From: Jiella soli | GTDB taxonomy: Bacteria; Pseudomonadota; Alphaproteobacteria; Rhizobiales; Rhizobiaceae | Length of the DNA stretch: 64,000 nucleotides | Direction of reading: 5' to 3' | Assembly: GCF_020615385.1 (NCBI RefSeq) | Contig: NZ_JAJAVB010000025.1 | Coordinates: 643,296-707,295 of the forward strand | Shown here: positions 1 through 8,523 of the stretch, in pieces | Layout of the letters: each line of letters starts with the position of its first letter | How positions within the stretch are numbered: the stretch's first letter is position 1 | Position numbers and translations under genes: made by a program | The notes under the pieces: model-generated | Told to the model about the DNA's origin: nothing | Databases searched by the model: none | What the model saw: the letters and a program-made list of their open reading frames with translations, nothing else

Positions 1-613
1 AGTGGCGCTCGGCGGCCGCGAGGCGCGCCTCCTCCTGCCGCACCGGCCGGTCGGCGATGACCGGCACGAACGAGTTGCCCAGAAAGCCGGTGACGCTTTC
101 GACGTCGCCCTTCGCCGAGCATTTCGACAAATAGCTCGGATCCTCGGTTCCGCCGCCCGTCGCCTCGAGAAGGCAGAATGCGCCCTTTTCCGCCGTGGCC
201 GCTCGCCTGAGGCGCGAGCGATCGGGTCCGGCCGAGACCGCTGCCTGGAAATGGCTGATCTTCGCAAGGTCCACCGTGAGATTTGCCCTCAGGTCGGGGC
301 TGCCGCCGAGGCCGCCGCTGCGAAAAATCTCGAAGACGAACCGGCAGTCGCTCTTGCGATACGTCTTGACCACGTTGAGGAAACCGCTCGCCTGAGCGCC
401 CTCACCGGGGATCGTCAGCCGGAAGAGCCCCGAGCGCGGCGATTCCCATCGGTCCGGCGAGTGCGGGTTTCGCGCGCCCGGCTCGATGCCGAGGATGATG
501 TAGGCGGCCGCATCTTCGGACGGCCCGGCCGCAGCCGGTGCCGGCGTCAGGGCGAGGAGTGCGGGCATTAAGGCGCAGGCCGCGATCGCGCGACGAAGGT
601 GCATCATCGACAT
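1..613 (-). CDS. Secreted hypothetical protein (3' end outside window)
   Basis: An open frame of 204 codons runs from ATG at 613 off the left edge without a stop. The N-terminus is a clear signal peptide of about 30 residues: basic start (MSMMHLRR), hydrophobic core (ALMPALLAL) and an Ala-rich cleavage region (APAAAG). The mature part is mixed polar with three visible cysteines (SDCRF, AFCLL, SKCSA), which fits a periplasmic protein that may form disulfides. I recognise no family. The frame on the opposite strand here is arginine-rich and is taken as a shadow. An in-frame ATG two codons downstream is an alternative start. Confidence 0.6.
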   Translation of the reverse strand, partial: MSMMHLRRAIAACALMPALLALTPAPAAAGPSEDAAAYIILGIEPGARNPHSPDRWESPRSGLFRLTIPGEGAQASGFLNVVKTYRKSDCRFVFEIFRSGGLGGSPDLRANLTVDLAKISHFQAAVSAGPDRSRLRRAATAEKGAFCLLEATGGGTEDPSYLSKCSAKGDVESVTGFLGNSFVPVIADRPVRQEEARLAAAERH

Positions 614-722
614 GCCTCGATTGTTTCGGAAGAGTCATTCTGCACCACCAGCTGTTAAGTCGGGCATGCTGCCGTCAGGCGCATTTGATTCGAAATGAAC
701 GCAAGCAAGGCCCGCAGCCATC

Positions 723-1412
723 GTGTCGGAAACCACCCTCTACGCCCCGGTCAAGTCGTTCCTCGAAGGGCTCGGTCTTTCGGTGAAAGGCGAGATCGGC
801 GGCTGCGACATCCTGGCCGTCAGTCCGGATTCGCCGCCCATTCTCGTGGTTTGCGAGCTGAAGATGAGCTTCAACCTCGAACTCGTCCTGCAGGGCGTCG
901 ACCGGGCGGCGGCCTGCGACGAGGTCTGGCTAGCCGCCCGCCTCTCCGCCCGCGGCAAGGGACGCGAGAGCGACAAGCGCTTTCGCGCGCTCTGCCGCCG
1001 GCTCGGCTTCGGCCTTCTCGGCGTTGGCGGGGACGGGACGGTCGAACCGCTGCTCAGCCCTGCGGCTCCCGCGCCACGCCGCGATCCGCGCCGCCGGTCG
1101 CGCCTCGTCGACGAGCACCGGCGCCGACGCGGCGATCCGGCCGAGGGCGGCAGCACGCGGGCACCGATCATGACCGCCTACCGGCAGGACGCGCTCGCCT
1201 GTGCAAGGGCCATGGTGGAAGCGCCACAGCGGCCGCGCGATCTCAAGCAGGCCGTCCCGACGGCAGCCAAGATCCTGCAGCGCAACGTCTATGGCTGGTT
1301 CGAGCGCGTCGATCGCGGCCTCTACGGCCTGACGCCGGCCGGCATCGAGGCGCTCGCGCGCTGGCCCTCTGCCGAACACGGCGAGGACAGGGCGCCCGCG
1401 CAGGCGGCCTGA
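723..1412 (+). CDS. DUF2161-type putative PD-(D/E)XK nuclease-like protein
   Basis: 229 residues from a GTG start. The first 60 residues carry a restriction-fold signature: GGCDI with Asp29, then VVCELK with Glu45 and Lys47, the D...ExK arrangement of PD-(D/E)XK enzymes. A basic linker rich in Arg (about residues 115-145) leads to a C-terminal segment with winged-helix character (LKQAVPTAAKILQRNVYGWF). This layout matches DUF2161 proteins, often labelled phosphodiesterase; the biochemical role of the family is not established. It stands alone and is convergent with the carbonic anhydrase gene. The start is uncertain because no strong ribosome site is seen. Confidence 0.75.
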   Translation: MSETTLYAPVKSFLEGLGLSVKGEIGGCDILAVSPDSPPILVVCELKMSFNLELVLQGVDRAAACDEVWLAARLSARGKGRESDKRFRALCRRLGFGLLGVGGDGTVEPLLSPAAPAPRRDPRRRSRLVDEHRRRRGDPAEGGSTRAPIMTAYRQDALACARAMVEAPQRPRDLKQAVPTAAKILQRNVYGWFERVDRGLYGLTPAGIEALARWPSAEHGEDRAPAQAA

Positions 1413-1496
1413 CGTCTTCTGGCGCTTACGCGTCGGCGCGGCCGAAGGCCCGGCCGCTAGGGCTGTGGGAGATCCCGCACGAGCCGGAAAAAGGGG

Positions 1497-2348
1497 TCAA
1501 GGCGTTGCCAGCGGGTCGTCCCAGCGGGCTTCCTTCACCACTTCTTCCTTGATCTGCGACAGGAGATCGGGTGTGCGCACGAGCGGCCGCACGCCGTGCG
1601 AATGGTATTCGCCAAAGACATTGCCGTTCTCTGCCCAGCGCTCGAGCGAATTGATGTCGAGCTTGGCGCATTGCGGCCGGACGCTCCAGGTAACCTGGGC
1701 GGGCGAGCAAATCGCCTGGGAGTAATCCGGGCCTGTGGTCGAGCCGGAATAGACGACCGGCTTGCCGGTGCCGCTCGGCAGGGCCTTTGGCTGGTAGTGG
1801 CCGCCCATGCGTCGACCCTGATAGTCGAAATCGGCGAAGTCGAGCGCCTTGGCATCGTTGACGAGCAGGAAGACCTGCGCCTCGACGCGAAGCGTGGGGT
1901 TGCTGCAGGTGCCGCTCGAACAGGCGCCGAGACCTTCGCCCGGCGGAACGTCGCAGGATGTGTAGACCCAGTGAACCTCGATCGTGTCGCCGGGTTCGGC
2001 CCCTTCGAATGCCCTGCGTCCTTCGGCCGTGGGGGCCAATTCTGCCGCCGACAGCGCGTCACTGCCGTTGCACCGGTAGCCGCCTTTTTCGCCTTCGCCG
2101 GCATAGACGGAGAAGCCGGGACCCTTGTGCTCGGCATTGGTATGGGTGTGGATGTTGCAGAGATTCATCACGCCGGCATCCGGCGCCTCGCCGGAGACGA
2201 CGCCGTTGCGGCCTTCATGGACGCCGATGTCGCGCGGCGACTGCGGCCCGTACCCCCGGCAGATGTCCTCGGCCAGACCCGGCGTCGCCAACACGACCGA
2301 GATCGCTGCGCCTGACATGGTCCGGACGAAGAGGCTTCGCGCTGTCAT
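1497..2348 (-). CDS. Delta-class carbonic anhydrase, exported
   Basis: 283 residues with a signal peptide (hydrophobic AAISVVLATPGLA, cleavage near residue 26), so probably periplasmic. The segment MNLCNIHTHTNAEHKG places His67, His69 and His74 plus Glu73 in the spacing seen in delta carbonic anhydrases of diatoms, where three histidines hold the catalytic metal. Seven or more cysteines in the mature chain (ICRGY, NLCNI, YRCNG, TSCDV, ACSSGTC, ICSP, PQCA) suggest disulfides. Expected reaction: reversible hydration of CO2 to bicarbonate. The gene is alone on its strand, with an AT-rich upstream region shared with the divergent ProX gene. The assignment rests on the His cluster and overall pattern; metal identity is unknown. 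Confidence 0.72.
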   Translation of the reverse strand: MTARSLFVRTMSGAAISVVLATPGLAEDICRGYGPQSPRDIGVHEGRNGVVSGEAPDAGVMNLCNIHTHTNAEHKGPGFSVYAGEGEKGGYRCNGSDALSAAELAPTAEGRRAFEGAEPGDTIEVHWVYTSCDVPPGEGLGACSSGTCSNPTLRVEAQVFLLVNDAKALDFADFDYQGRRMGGHYQPKALPSGTGKPVVYSGSTTGPDYSQAICSPAQVTWSVRPQCAKLDINSLERWAENGNVFGEYHSHGVRPLVRTPDLLSQIKEEVVKEARWDDPLATP

Positions 2349-2673
2349 CGATGAATGATCCCCAGGCCGATCGGGGCCGGCCGCCCGTGCAAATGTCCCC
2401 GGCGTGACCGATACAGGATCCGGCTTGTCGTTCTGTTAATAATACGTAGACAATACAATAAGTTACCTCTCGGTCGGAATGAGGGGGCGCCTGGCGGCAT
2501 CGCCGAAACCGCCGCCGGGACGGGCGCCGGCCGCAGCGGCCGGAGGCGAGGCGGCGCACGATCGATGTCGCTGGGCCCCTGGGCCGCAAGGGTCGACAGG
2601 CCGAAGCTCGTCTTCCCCGCCCTTCGCATCCCCGCCGCTTTCCGCTATGAGCCGGATCGAACGGAATGGGAGC
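2349..2673. other. Divergent intergenic region with AT-rich promoter patch
   Basis: 325 nt between the carbonic anhydrase (minus) and the ProX-like gene (plus). Positions about 2431-2465 are strikingly AT-rich for this genome (ttctgttaataatacgtag, then acaatacaataagttac) and probably hold the promoter of the carbonic anhydrase gene. The rest is GC-rich and noncoding as far as I can tell. I could not fix a -35/-10 pair or a convincing Zur or other metal-regulator box. Confidence 0.4.
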
Positions 2674-3207
2674 ATGGCCGTGCCGGCAACGCGTGACGAT
2701 CTGATGCGCTACCTGCAGGAACTCGGGATCGACGTTACGACGGTCGACCACCCGCCCGTATTCACCGTCGCGGAAAGCCAGGACATCCACCGCGACATGG
2801 TCGGTGGGCACACCAAGAATCTGTTCGTCAAGGACAAGAAGGGCCGCCACTTCCTGATCGTCGCGGAGCACGAAACGGTGGTGGAACTGAAGAGCCTGCA
2901 CAAGCGCATCGGAGCGCAGGGACGCCTGTCCTTCGCCGGCCCCGACGCCATGCAGGCCATGCTCGGCGTCACGCCAGGCTCGGTGACCGCCTTCGGCGTC
3001 ATCAACGACGAAGCCGGGGCGGTCAGCGTCGTGCTTGATGAGCGGCTGCTTGCGCACGATATGGTGAACTGCCATCCGCTGACGAACGAAGCGACCACCA
3101 CGATCGCGACGCCGGATCTGATGGCGTTCTTCCGATCCTTAAGGCACGAGCCCCTCGTCATCGGGCTCGAGGCTGCGGACACCGACGGCGACGGGCAGGA
3201 CCGATGA
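2674..3207 (+). CDS. YbaK/ProX-type aminoacyl-tRNA deacylase
   Basis: 177 residues from ATG 2674 (an in-frame ATG at 2647 would add nine). The chain is the YbaK/prolyl-tRNA-synthetase-associated editing domain: N-terminal helix, DHPPVFTVAES, then GGHTKNLFVKDKKGRHFLIV with the conserved Lys, and the late CHPLTNEATTTI segment. Such stand-alone proteins hydrolyse mischarged tRNA (typically Ala-tRNAPro) in the cytosol. The last codons overlap the start of the next gene (ATGA), so the two are probably translated together. GGGAG lies just before the chosen ATG. Confidence 0.85.
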   Translation: MAVPATRDDLMRYLQELGIDVTTVDHPPVFTVAESQDIHRDMVGGHTKNLFVKDKKGRHFLIVAEHETVVELKSLHKRIGAQGRLSFAGPDAMQAMLGVTPGSVTAFGVINDEAGAVSVVLDERLLAHDMVNCHPLTNEATTTIATPDLMAFFRSLRHEPLVIGLEAADTDGDGQDR

Positions 3208-4217
3208 GCAACAATCCCTATGGCAATTCCCAGGGCGGCTACGGGCGCCAGACCACCATGGCGGGCAGAGAGCCTGCCGCCGGCCAGGCTCCGGCCACCG
3301 GCCTTTCCGGCTTCGGCGGGAGCCAACCTTCGGCGCCGGCGGATCTGATCAAGGATACGACCACGGCCAAGTTCTCGGCCGACGTCATCCAGGAATCGCG
3401 CCGCCAGCCGGTCATCGTCGACTTCTGGGCGCCCTGGTGCGGCCCCTGCAAGCAGCTGACGCCGATCCTGGAGCGCGCGGTCACCGCGGCGGGCGGCAAG
3501 GTGAAGCTCGTCAAGATGAACATCGACGAGCATCCCGCGATCGCCGGCCAGTTGGGAGTCCAGTCGATTCCCGCGGTCTTCGCCTTCGTCGGTGGGCAGC
3601 CGGTGGACGGCTTCATGGGAGCCTTGCCCGAGAGCGAGGTGAAGGCCTTCATCGACCGCCTCACACAGGGGCACGGCGGCGAGGAAGGCGATCCGATCGC
3701 CGAGGCGCTCGACCAGGCGAAGGGCCTGCTCGACCAGGGCGACGCGGCGAGCGCAGCCCAGCTCTTCGGCGCCATCCTGCAGCACGAGCCCGGCCATCCT
3801 GGCGCGACGGCGGGCCTGGCGGAATGCTACATCGCGGCCGGCGACGCCGAGCGTGCCAAGGCGCTGATCGACCAGGTGCCGGCCGACAAGGCGGACGACC
3901 CGGCGCTGGCCGGCGTGCGCGCCAAGCTGAAGCTCGCCGAGGAGATCGCGGAGCTCGGCGATCCGGTGCAGCTGCAGGCGCGGATCGAGGGCGATCCGGA
4001 CGATCATCAGGCGCGCTACGATCTCGCTCTGATCGCGCAGGCCCGCGGCGACCGCGCCACGGCGGCCGGCCATCTCCTGGAAATCATCCGGCGCGAGCGG
4101 GGCTGGAACGACGAGGGCGCCCGCAAGAAGCTGCTCGAATTCTTCGAAGCCTGGGGACCGACCGATCCTGCGACCAAGGAGGCCCGGCGCCGGCTCTCCT
4201 CGCTTCTGTTTTCCTAA
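3204..4217 (+). CDS. trxA: Thioredoxin-domain co-chaperone CnoX/YbbN type
   Basis: 337 residues: a Gly/Pro-rich N-terminal tail (1-45), a thioredoxin domain (about 48-155) with the full active site WCGPC at 78-82 (Cys79, Cys82), then tetratricopeptide-like helices to the end. This Trx plus TPR layout is that of CnoX/YbbN, cytosolic chaperedoxins that protect client proteins from oxidation and hand them to folding chaperones. Unlike E. coli CnoX, which has lost one cysteine, both cysteines are present, so it could be redox-active. It overlaps the preceding deacylase by 4 nt. The symbol is the one usually given to this alphaproteobacterial locus. Confidence 0.87.
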   Translation: MSNNPYGNSQGGYGRQTTMAGREPAAGQAPATGLSGFGGSQPSAPADLIKDTTTAKFSADVIQESRRQPVIVDFWAPWCGPCKQLTPILERAVTAAGGKVKLVKMNIDEHPAIAGQLGVQSIPAVFAFVGGQPVDGFMGALPESEVKAFIDRLTQGHGGEEGDPIAEALDQAKGLLDQGDAASAAQLFGAILQHEPGHPGATAGLAECYIAAGDAERAKALIDQVPADKADDPALAGVRAKLKLAEEIAELGDPVQLQARIEGDPDDHQARYDLALIAQARGDRATAAGHLLEIIRRERGWNDEGARKKLLEFFEAWGPTDPATKEARRRLSSLLFS

Positions 4218-4312
4218 GGCCTCTTGGCGCGCGAGCGGCTCTGACGGGCCGCATCGCGCGTCATTGCCGCAGGATGCGCTGCCTCCCTTGAGTTCGCCCG
4301 CCCGGGTCCCAA

Positions 4313-5020
4313 ATGCAGGATCGGCAACGGAGGCGACGATTGGTTCAGGCGGGCAATGTCAATTATGCGGACGAGGCTGACCTTCCGTCGGCCGTCCCGG
4401 TGTTTCCGCTGAGCGGAGCGCTGCTCCTTCCCGGCGGCCAATTGCCGCTGAACATTTTCGAGCCGCGCTACCTGGCGATGATCGACGATGCCATGGCGAG
4501 CGACCGGATCATCGGCATGATCCAGCCCCGGCTTGACGGAGCATCGCGCTCGGACGGCGACCCCGAGCTCTGCCAGGTCGGCTGCCTCGGCCGCATCACC
4601 TCGCTGACCGAGACCGGCGACGGCCGCTACATCATCAATCTCCAGGGGATCGCGCGGTTCCGCGTCACTGAAGAGATCCACCGTCAGAACAAGCCCTATC
4701 GCTGCTGCCGGCTCACCGCCTTCCTGCGCGACCTGAATTTCGGCGAGGGGGCGAAGGAGGTCGACCGCGACGCCCTCCTGAAGGCCTTCCGCCAGTATCT
4801 CGACGCCAATCAGCTGGAAGCCGATTGGGAAAGCGTCAGCCGGGCCTCCAACGAGACGCTGGTCAATGCGCTCTGCATGATGTCGCCCTATGGTGCGGCG
4901 GAAAAGCAGGCGCTGCTCGAGGCGCCGGACCTGAAAACCCGCGCCGAGACGTTGATCGCCATCACCGAGATCGCCCTGGCCCGCGAGGGCGAGGACGGCT
5001 CGAACCACACGCTGCAGTGA
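4313..5020 (+). CDS. Lon N-terminal (substrate-binding) domain protein
   Basis: 235 residues. The fold is the free-standing LON substrate-binding domain: VPVFPLSGALLLPGGQLPLN, then IFEPRYLAMIDDAM, IGMIQPR, GCLGRITS and GRYIINLQGIARFRV. No ATPase or protease part follows. It may bind or tag substrates for proteolysis; no reaction is known. It lies about 95 nt behind the thioredoxin gene and before the Trm112 gene, an order common in rhizobia. The N-terminal eight residues from ATG 4313 are Arg-rich and poorly conserved, so a downstream TTG near 4339 is possible. Confidence 0.85.
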   Translation: MQDRQRRRRLVQAGNVNYADEADLPSAVPVFPLSGALLLPGGQLPLNIFEPRYLAMIDDAMASDRIIGMIQPRLDGASRSDGDPELCQVGCLGRITSLTETGDGRYIINLQGIARFRVTEEIHRQNKPYRCCRLTAFLRDLNFGEGAKEVDRDALLKAFRQYLDANQLEADWESVSRASNETLVNALCMMSPYGAAEKQALLEAPDLKTRAETLIAITEIALAREGEDGSNHTLQ

Positions 5021-5140
5021 CGGGCATGCCTCGCGCGTTCGGCTCGCCGCCATCGGCGCTTTCGGGCGATGCGGCGGTGAGCTAGAACGGCTGCGAGGCG
5101 CGATGATTTGCGCCGCGCCCAGCCAAGCGCGCCGGAGAGA

Positions 5141-5338
5141 ATGATGAGCGACCGCCAGAAGGCCGGCAAGCCGGATCCCAAGCTCCTGGAACTCCTGGTC
5201 TGCCCCCTGACCAAGACGACCCTGTCCTACGACCGCGAGAAGAACGAGCTCGTGTCCCGGGCCGCCAAGCTCGCCTATCCCATTCGTGACGGCATCCCGA
5301 TCATGCTGCCGTCCGAGGCGCGGGAACTGGAGGAGTAG
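5141..5338 (+). CDS. Trm112-like small protein
   Basis: 65 residues from ATG 5141, with GGAGAGA just upstream (a TTG at 5108 would extend it but lacks a ribosome site). Contains the Trm112/YcaR pattern: [17 protein letters not shown], then [28 protein letters not shown]. Eukaryotic Trm112 activates methyltransferases by binding them; the bacterial role is unsettled. Only one of the usual zinc cysteines is present, as in many bacterial members. Probably cotranscribed with the LON-domain gene. Confidence 0.85.
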   Translation: MMSDRQKAGKPDPKLLELLVCPLTKTTLSYDREKNELVSRAAKLAYPIRDGIPIMLPSEARELEE

Positions 5339-5408
5339 CGGGCGGAACAGGCACGCTGTCTGTCACTGCCTTCGAAGCGGCGCCATCTGGAGCGACTTCG
5401 GCGCGACG

Positions 5409-5591
5409 TCAGCCGATGAAGCCGCCGACGAAGGCAGCACAGACTGCGACGGCGGCCCCGAGCAGCGTCAGTTCGATGAGGGGGACCGGCCGGCGATAGG
5501 TGCGATGTTCCTCGCCGCCGATCGGCCGGAAGGGCGGGCGGCTCTCGCCGCCGACCCCGTAGGCAGAATGGCAGTCCGGGCAGGCCATCAT
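5409..5591 (-). CDS. Small membrane protein with CxxC, coupled to cysN
   Basis: 60 residues. Its ATG overlaps the cysN stop codon (ATATGATG), a typical translational-coupling arrangement. The N-terminus has a CPDC motif at residues 4-7, a polar middle, and a single C-terminal membrane helix (LIELTLLGAAVAVCAAFVGGFIG). I recognise no named family. Because CysN itself carries a membrane tail here, this protein may partner with it in the inner membrane, but that is inference. Could also be a lone zinc-binding peptide. The overlap and the coherent hydrophobic helix argue that it is real. Confidence 0.6.
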   Translation of the reverse strand: MMACPDCHSAYGVGGESRPPFRPIGGEEHRTYRRPVPLIELTLLGAAVAVCAAFVGGFIG

Positions 5592-7342
5592 ATGCCGGCC
5601 CCGTCGCCGACCGTCGTCGGGTCATTCTTCTTTCCCTGCTCCGGCGGCTCGTTCGCCCCGAAGGCGACGGCCAGGAACGGCCGCAGCGCGAAGTCGAGGA
5701 GCGCCAGGACGAAGATCAGGGCGAAGTTCATCCCGAACAGCAGCGCCAGGAAGGCGACGAGAACCGAGCCGGCGATCCGCGAGCGCAGAACCGCCTCGCG
5801 CCGCGCCGGGCTGCCCGTCGCCGCTTCGCCAAGCCAAAGCGTCGTCAGCCGGCCGAGCAGACCCTTCTTCGCCGCCGTCGGCGTTTCCGCGTCTTCATCG
5901 GAACCCGCGGCGGCCTCGGCCACCGGCTGCCGGACGATGCCGAGCGCTGCGGTCTCGTTGGTCACCGGGTCGATGAGGATGAACGAGCCGAGCTCGCGGT
6001 TCTCGCCATAGGGGGCGGCGACGATCAGCCGGTCGGCGGCGATGGTCACCTTGCCGATCTCGTTCATCAAGAGGGCGTTGGCCGGCTTCTGCTCATAGGA
6101 GTGGATGTCGACCTGGCCGTCGAGGGTCCGGACGCTCGCCGGGGTCTGGCTGGAGGCGAGCTTCAGGACGAAGCGGCCGCCGGCGACCAGCGGGCGGTCG
6201 ACCATCCAGAGGAGATCGGCCGTGAAGCTCCTGCCGACGGCAACGGTGTCGCCGGGCGCGACGAGCACGTCGCCACGCGAGACGTCGATCTCGTCGGCAA
6301 GCGTCAGCGTGATCGCCTCGCCCGCCTCGGCTTCCTCGACCTCGCCGTTCGGACCGAAGACGCCCTTGACGGTCGTGCGCCGATCGCCCGGCAGGACCGC
6401 GATCGGATCGCCCTTGGCGATCTGGCCGCCGACGATCGTGCCGGTGAAGCCGCGGAAATCGAGATTGGGCCGGTTGACCCACTGGACCGGCAGGCGGAAG
6501 GGCTCGGCCGACGCATCGAAGGTCTCCGGCTGCACGCTCTCCAGCCGCTCCAGCAGCGTCTCGCCGTCATACCACGGCGTATTGGCGGAGCGCGTGGCGA
6601 TGTTGTCGCCGTTCTTGGCCGAGATCGGGACGAAGCTGACATCGGTGAAGCCGAGCGAGGGCAGGAGCGCCTCGTAGTCGCGGCGGATCTCTGCGAAGCG
6701 CTCCTGGCTGAAGTCGACGAGGTCCATCTTGTTGATCGCGACGACGACGCTCTTGATGCCGACGAGCGAGGTGATGAAGGAGTGCCGCCGGGTCTGCGGC
6801 AGGATGCCCTTGCGCGCGTCGACGAGGATCACCGCGAGTTCGGCCTGGGATGCGCCCGTCGCCATGTTGCGGGTGTACTGCTCATGGCCGGGCGTATCGG
6901 CGATGATGAAGGCGCGGCCGCCGGTCGAGAAGTAGCGATAGGCAACGTCGATGGTGATGCCCTGCTCGCGCTCGGCCGACAGACCGTCGACGAGGAGGGC
7001 GAAGTCGAGATCCTCGCCGGTCGTGCCGAACTTCTTGGAATCGCGCTTCAGGGCCTCCATCTGGTCGTCGAAGACCGCATTGGTCTCGTAGAGCAGCCGC
7101 CCGATCAGCGTCGACTTGCCGTCGTCGACCGAGCCGCAGGTGATGAAGCGCAGGAGCGATTCCGCCGGCGAGACGAGCGGCTGCATGGCCCCCTGCGGGT
7201 CGACCAGCGAGAGACCGCCCTCGCCGGGAACCGGGTCCGGCGCGGGACCGGCGAAGGTCTCGTCCTCTAGCGCAGCGGCGGGGGAGGGCGTTGCCCGATC
7301 GGCTTCGTCGGGAAGGCGGCGTGCCTGAAATGCGCTGGTCAT
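5588..7342 (-). CDS. cysN: Sulfate adenylyltransferase GTPase subunit, with C-terminal membrane tail
   Basis: 584 residues. GTPase motifs are complete: GSVDDGKST (70-78), DTPGH (149-153), NKMD (204-207), followed by two beta-barrel domains. With CysD it makes APS from sulfate and ATP, driven by GTP hydrolysis. A Pro/Ala-rich extension of about 60 residues precedes the G domain. After about residue 490 comes an acidic linker and then a hydrophobic hairpin (about 514-561) with two probable membrane helices, in the place where CysNC fusions carry APS kinase. No APS kinase motif is present. Its ATG overlaps the cysD stop. Confidence 0.93.
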   Translation of the reverse strand: MTSAFQARRLPDEADRATPSPAAALEDETFAGPAPDPVPGEGGLSLVDPQGAMQPLVSPAESLLRFITCGSVDDGKSTLIGRLLYETNAVFDDQMEALKRDSKKFGTTGEDLDFALLVDGLSAEREQGITIDVAYRYFSTGGRAFIIADTPGHEQYTRNMATGASQAELAVILVDARKGILPQTRRHSFITSLVGIKSVVVAINKMDLVDFSQERFAEIRRDYEALLPSLGFTDVSFVPISAKNGDNIATRSANTPWYDGETLLERLESVQPETFDASAEPFRLPVQWVNRPNLDFRGFTGTIVGGQIAKGDPIAVLPGDRRTTVKGVFGPNGEVEEAEAGEAITLTLADEIDVSRGDVLVAPGDTVAVGRSFTADLLWMVDRPLVAGGRFVLKLASSQTPASVRTLDGQVDIHSYEQKPANALLMNEIGKVTIAADRLIVAAPYGENRELGSFILIDPVTNETAALGIVRQPVAEAAAGSDEDAETPTAAKKGLLGRLTTLWLGEAATGSPARREAVLRSRIAGSVLVAFLALLFGMNFALIFVLALLDFALRPFLAVAFGANEPPEQGKKNDPTTVGDGAGI

Positions 7343-8244
7343 CAGAAATAGCCTTCCTGCTTCTTCTCTTCCATCGAGGCGCCGGAATCCTGGTCGATCA
7401 CCCGGCCCTGGCGCTCGGACACGCGCGAGCCGCGCATCTCGGAAATGACGTCGTCGAGGGTCCTCGCCTCGGATTCCACGGCGCCGGTGAGCGGGTAGCA
7501 GCCGAGGGTACGGAAGCGGACCATCATGGTCTCGACGCTCTCGCCAGGCCTTAGCTCCATGCGCTCGTCGTCCTTCATGATGAGAGCGCCGTCGCGCTTC
7601 ACGATCGGGCGCGGCGCGGCGAAGTAGAGCGGCACGACAGGGATGGCCTCGAGCGCGATGTAGTCCCAGACGTCCTGCTCGGTCCAGTTGGACAGGGGGA
7701 AGACCCGGAAGCTCTCGCCCTTCTTCTTGCGCGTGTTGAACAGGCGCCAGGGCTCGGGCCGCTGGTTCTTGGCATCCCAGCGATGCTCGGGCGTCCTCAG
7801 CGAGAAGATGCGTTCCTTGGCTCTGGACTTCTCCTCGTCGCGGCGCGCGCCGCCGAAGGCCGCGTCGAACTTGTAGATGTCGAGCGCCTGCTTCAGCGCC
7901 TCGGTCTTCATCACGTCGGTGTGGACACGGCTGCCCGATGCGAAGGGATTGATCCCCCGCCGCAGCCCGTCCTGATTGGTGTGGACGATGAGGTCGAGCC
8001 CAAGTTCCTTGGCGCGCCGGTCGCGGAACTCGATCATCTCGCGGAACTTCCAGGTCGTGTCGACATGGAGGAGCGGGAAGGGCGGCTTGCCCGGCGCGAA
8101 GGCCTTCATCGCCAGATGCAGCATGACCGCCGAATCCTTGCCGATGGAATAGAGCATCACCGGGTTCTCGGCCGTCGCCGCCACCTCGCGGATGATGAAG
8201 ATCGACTCGGCCTCGAGCCGCTGCAGATGCGTCATGTGCTTCAT
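7342..8244 (-). CDS. cysD: Sulfate adenylyltransferase, small catalytic subunit
   Basis: 300 residues, the standard length. The PP-loop SIGKDS (33-38) binds [19 protein letters not shown] and the conserved [19 protein letters not shown] segment follow, with a C-terminal RMSERQGR-like end ([14 protein letters not shown]). It transfers the adenylyl group of ATP to sulfate, in complex with CysN. Stop and cysN start overlap by one base. A short intergenic region containing a REP-like repeat separates it from cysH upstream, so it may have its own promoter or be read through from the reductase operon. Confidence 0.95.
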   Translation of the reverse strand: MKHMTHLQRLEAESIFIIREVAATAENPVMLYSIGKDSAVMLHLAMKAFAPGKPPFPLLHVDTTWKFREMIEFRDRRAKELGLDLIVHTNQDGLRRGINPFASGSRVHTDVMKTEALKQALDIYKFDAAFGGARRDEEKSRAKERIFSLRTPEHRWDAKNQRPEPWRLFNTRKKKGESFRVFPLSNWTEQDVWDYIALEAIPVVPLYFAAPRPIVKRDGALIMKDDERMELRPGESVETMMVRFRTLGCYPLTGAVESEARTLDDVISEMRGSRVSERQGRVIDQDSGASMEEKKQEGYF

Positions 8245-8340
8245 GGGAGGAAGCCTTCTCGTTGAGGGCGCTGCCGTGCGAGGCGACGGCGTCGCGCTAC
8301 AGGCCGCAGACGCCGGATCGTCGGCGCAAAAACAGTCATG

Positions 8341-8459
8341 TCGTCATCCTCGGGCTCCGTCCCGAGGATCCAGTCCTTCATCGCAGCCCGTACCTGTCGG
8401 GCCGTATGCTCGCGTACGCCGCTCTTCTGGATCCTCGGGACGGTGCCCGAGGATGACGA
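8341..8459. repeat. REP/BIME-like inverted repeat pair
   Basis: Two 33-nt arms, 8341-8373 and 8427-8459, are reverse complements with a single mismatch and flank about 53 nt. Each arm is itself palindromic (CCTCGGG ... CCCGAGG), so each can form a hairpin alone or pair with the other. A third, diverged start (cgtcatcctgaggtg) follows at about 8477. This is the pattern of the dispersed palindromic elements common between genes in rhizobia. It lies in the cysH-cysD gap. An 79-codon frame across it is an artefact. Confidence 0.82.
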
Positions 8460-8523
8460 AGCGGGGAGGGGCCGCGTCATCCTGAGGTGTGGCGGAGCCT
8501 TCGGCAGGAAGTCCGGCGCCGCC

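Noticed and set aside
2425-2470. Zur or other metal-regulator box before the carbonic anhydrase
   Set aside because: The AT-rich stretch gttaataatac is not a convincing palindrome or consensus match.
8241-8480. 79-codon minus-strand frame in the cysD-cysH gap
   Set aside because: It runs across the REP-like inverted repeat and its sequence is a translation of the palindromes; no family, no ribosome site.
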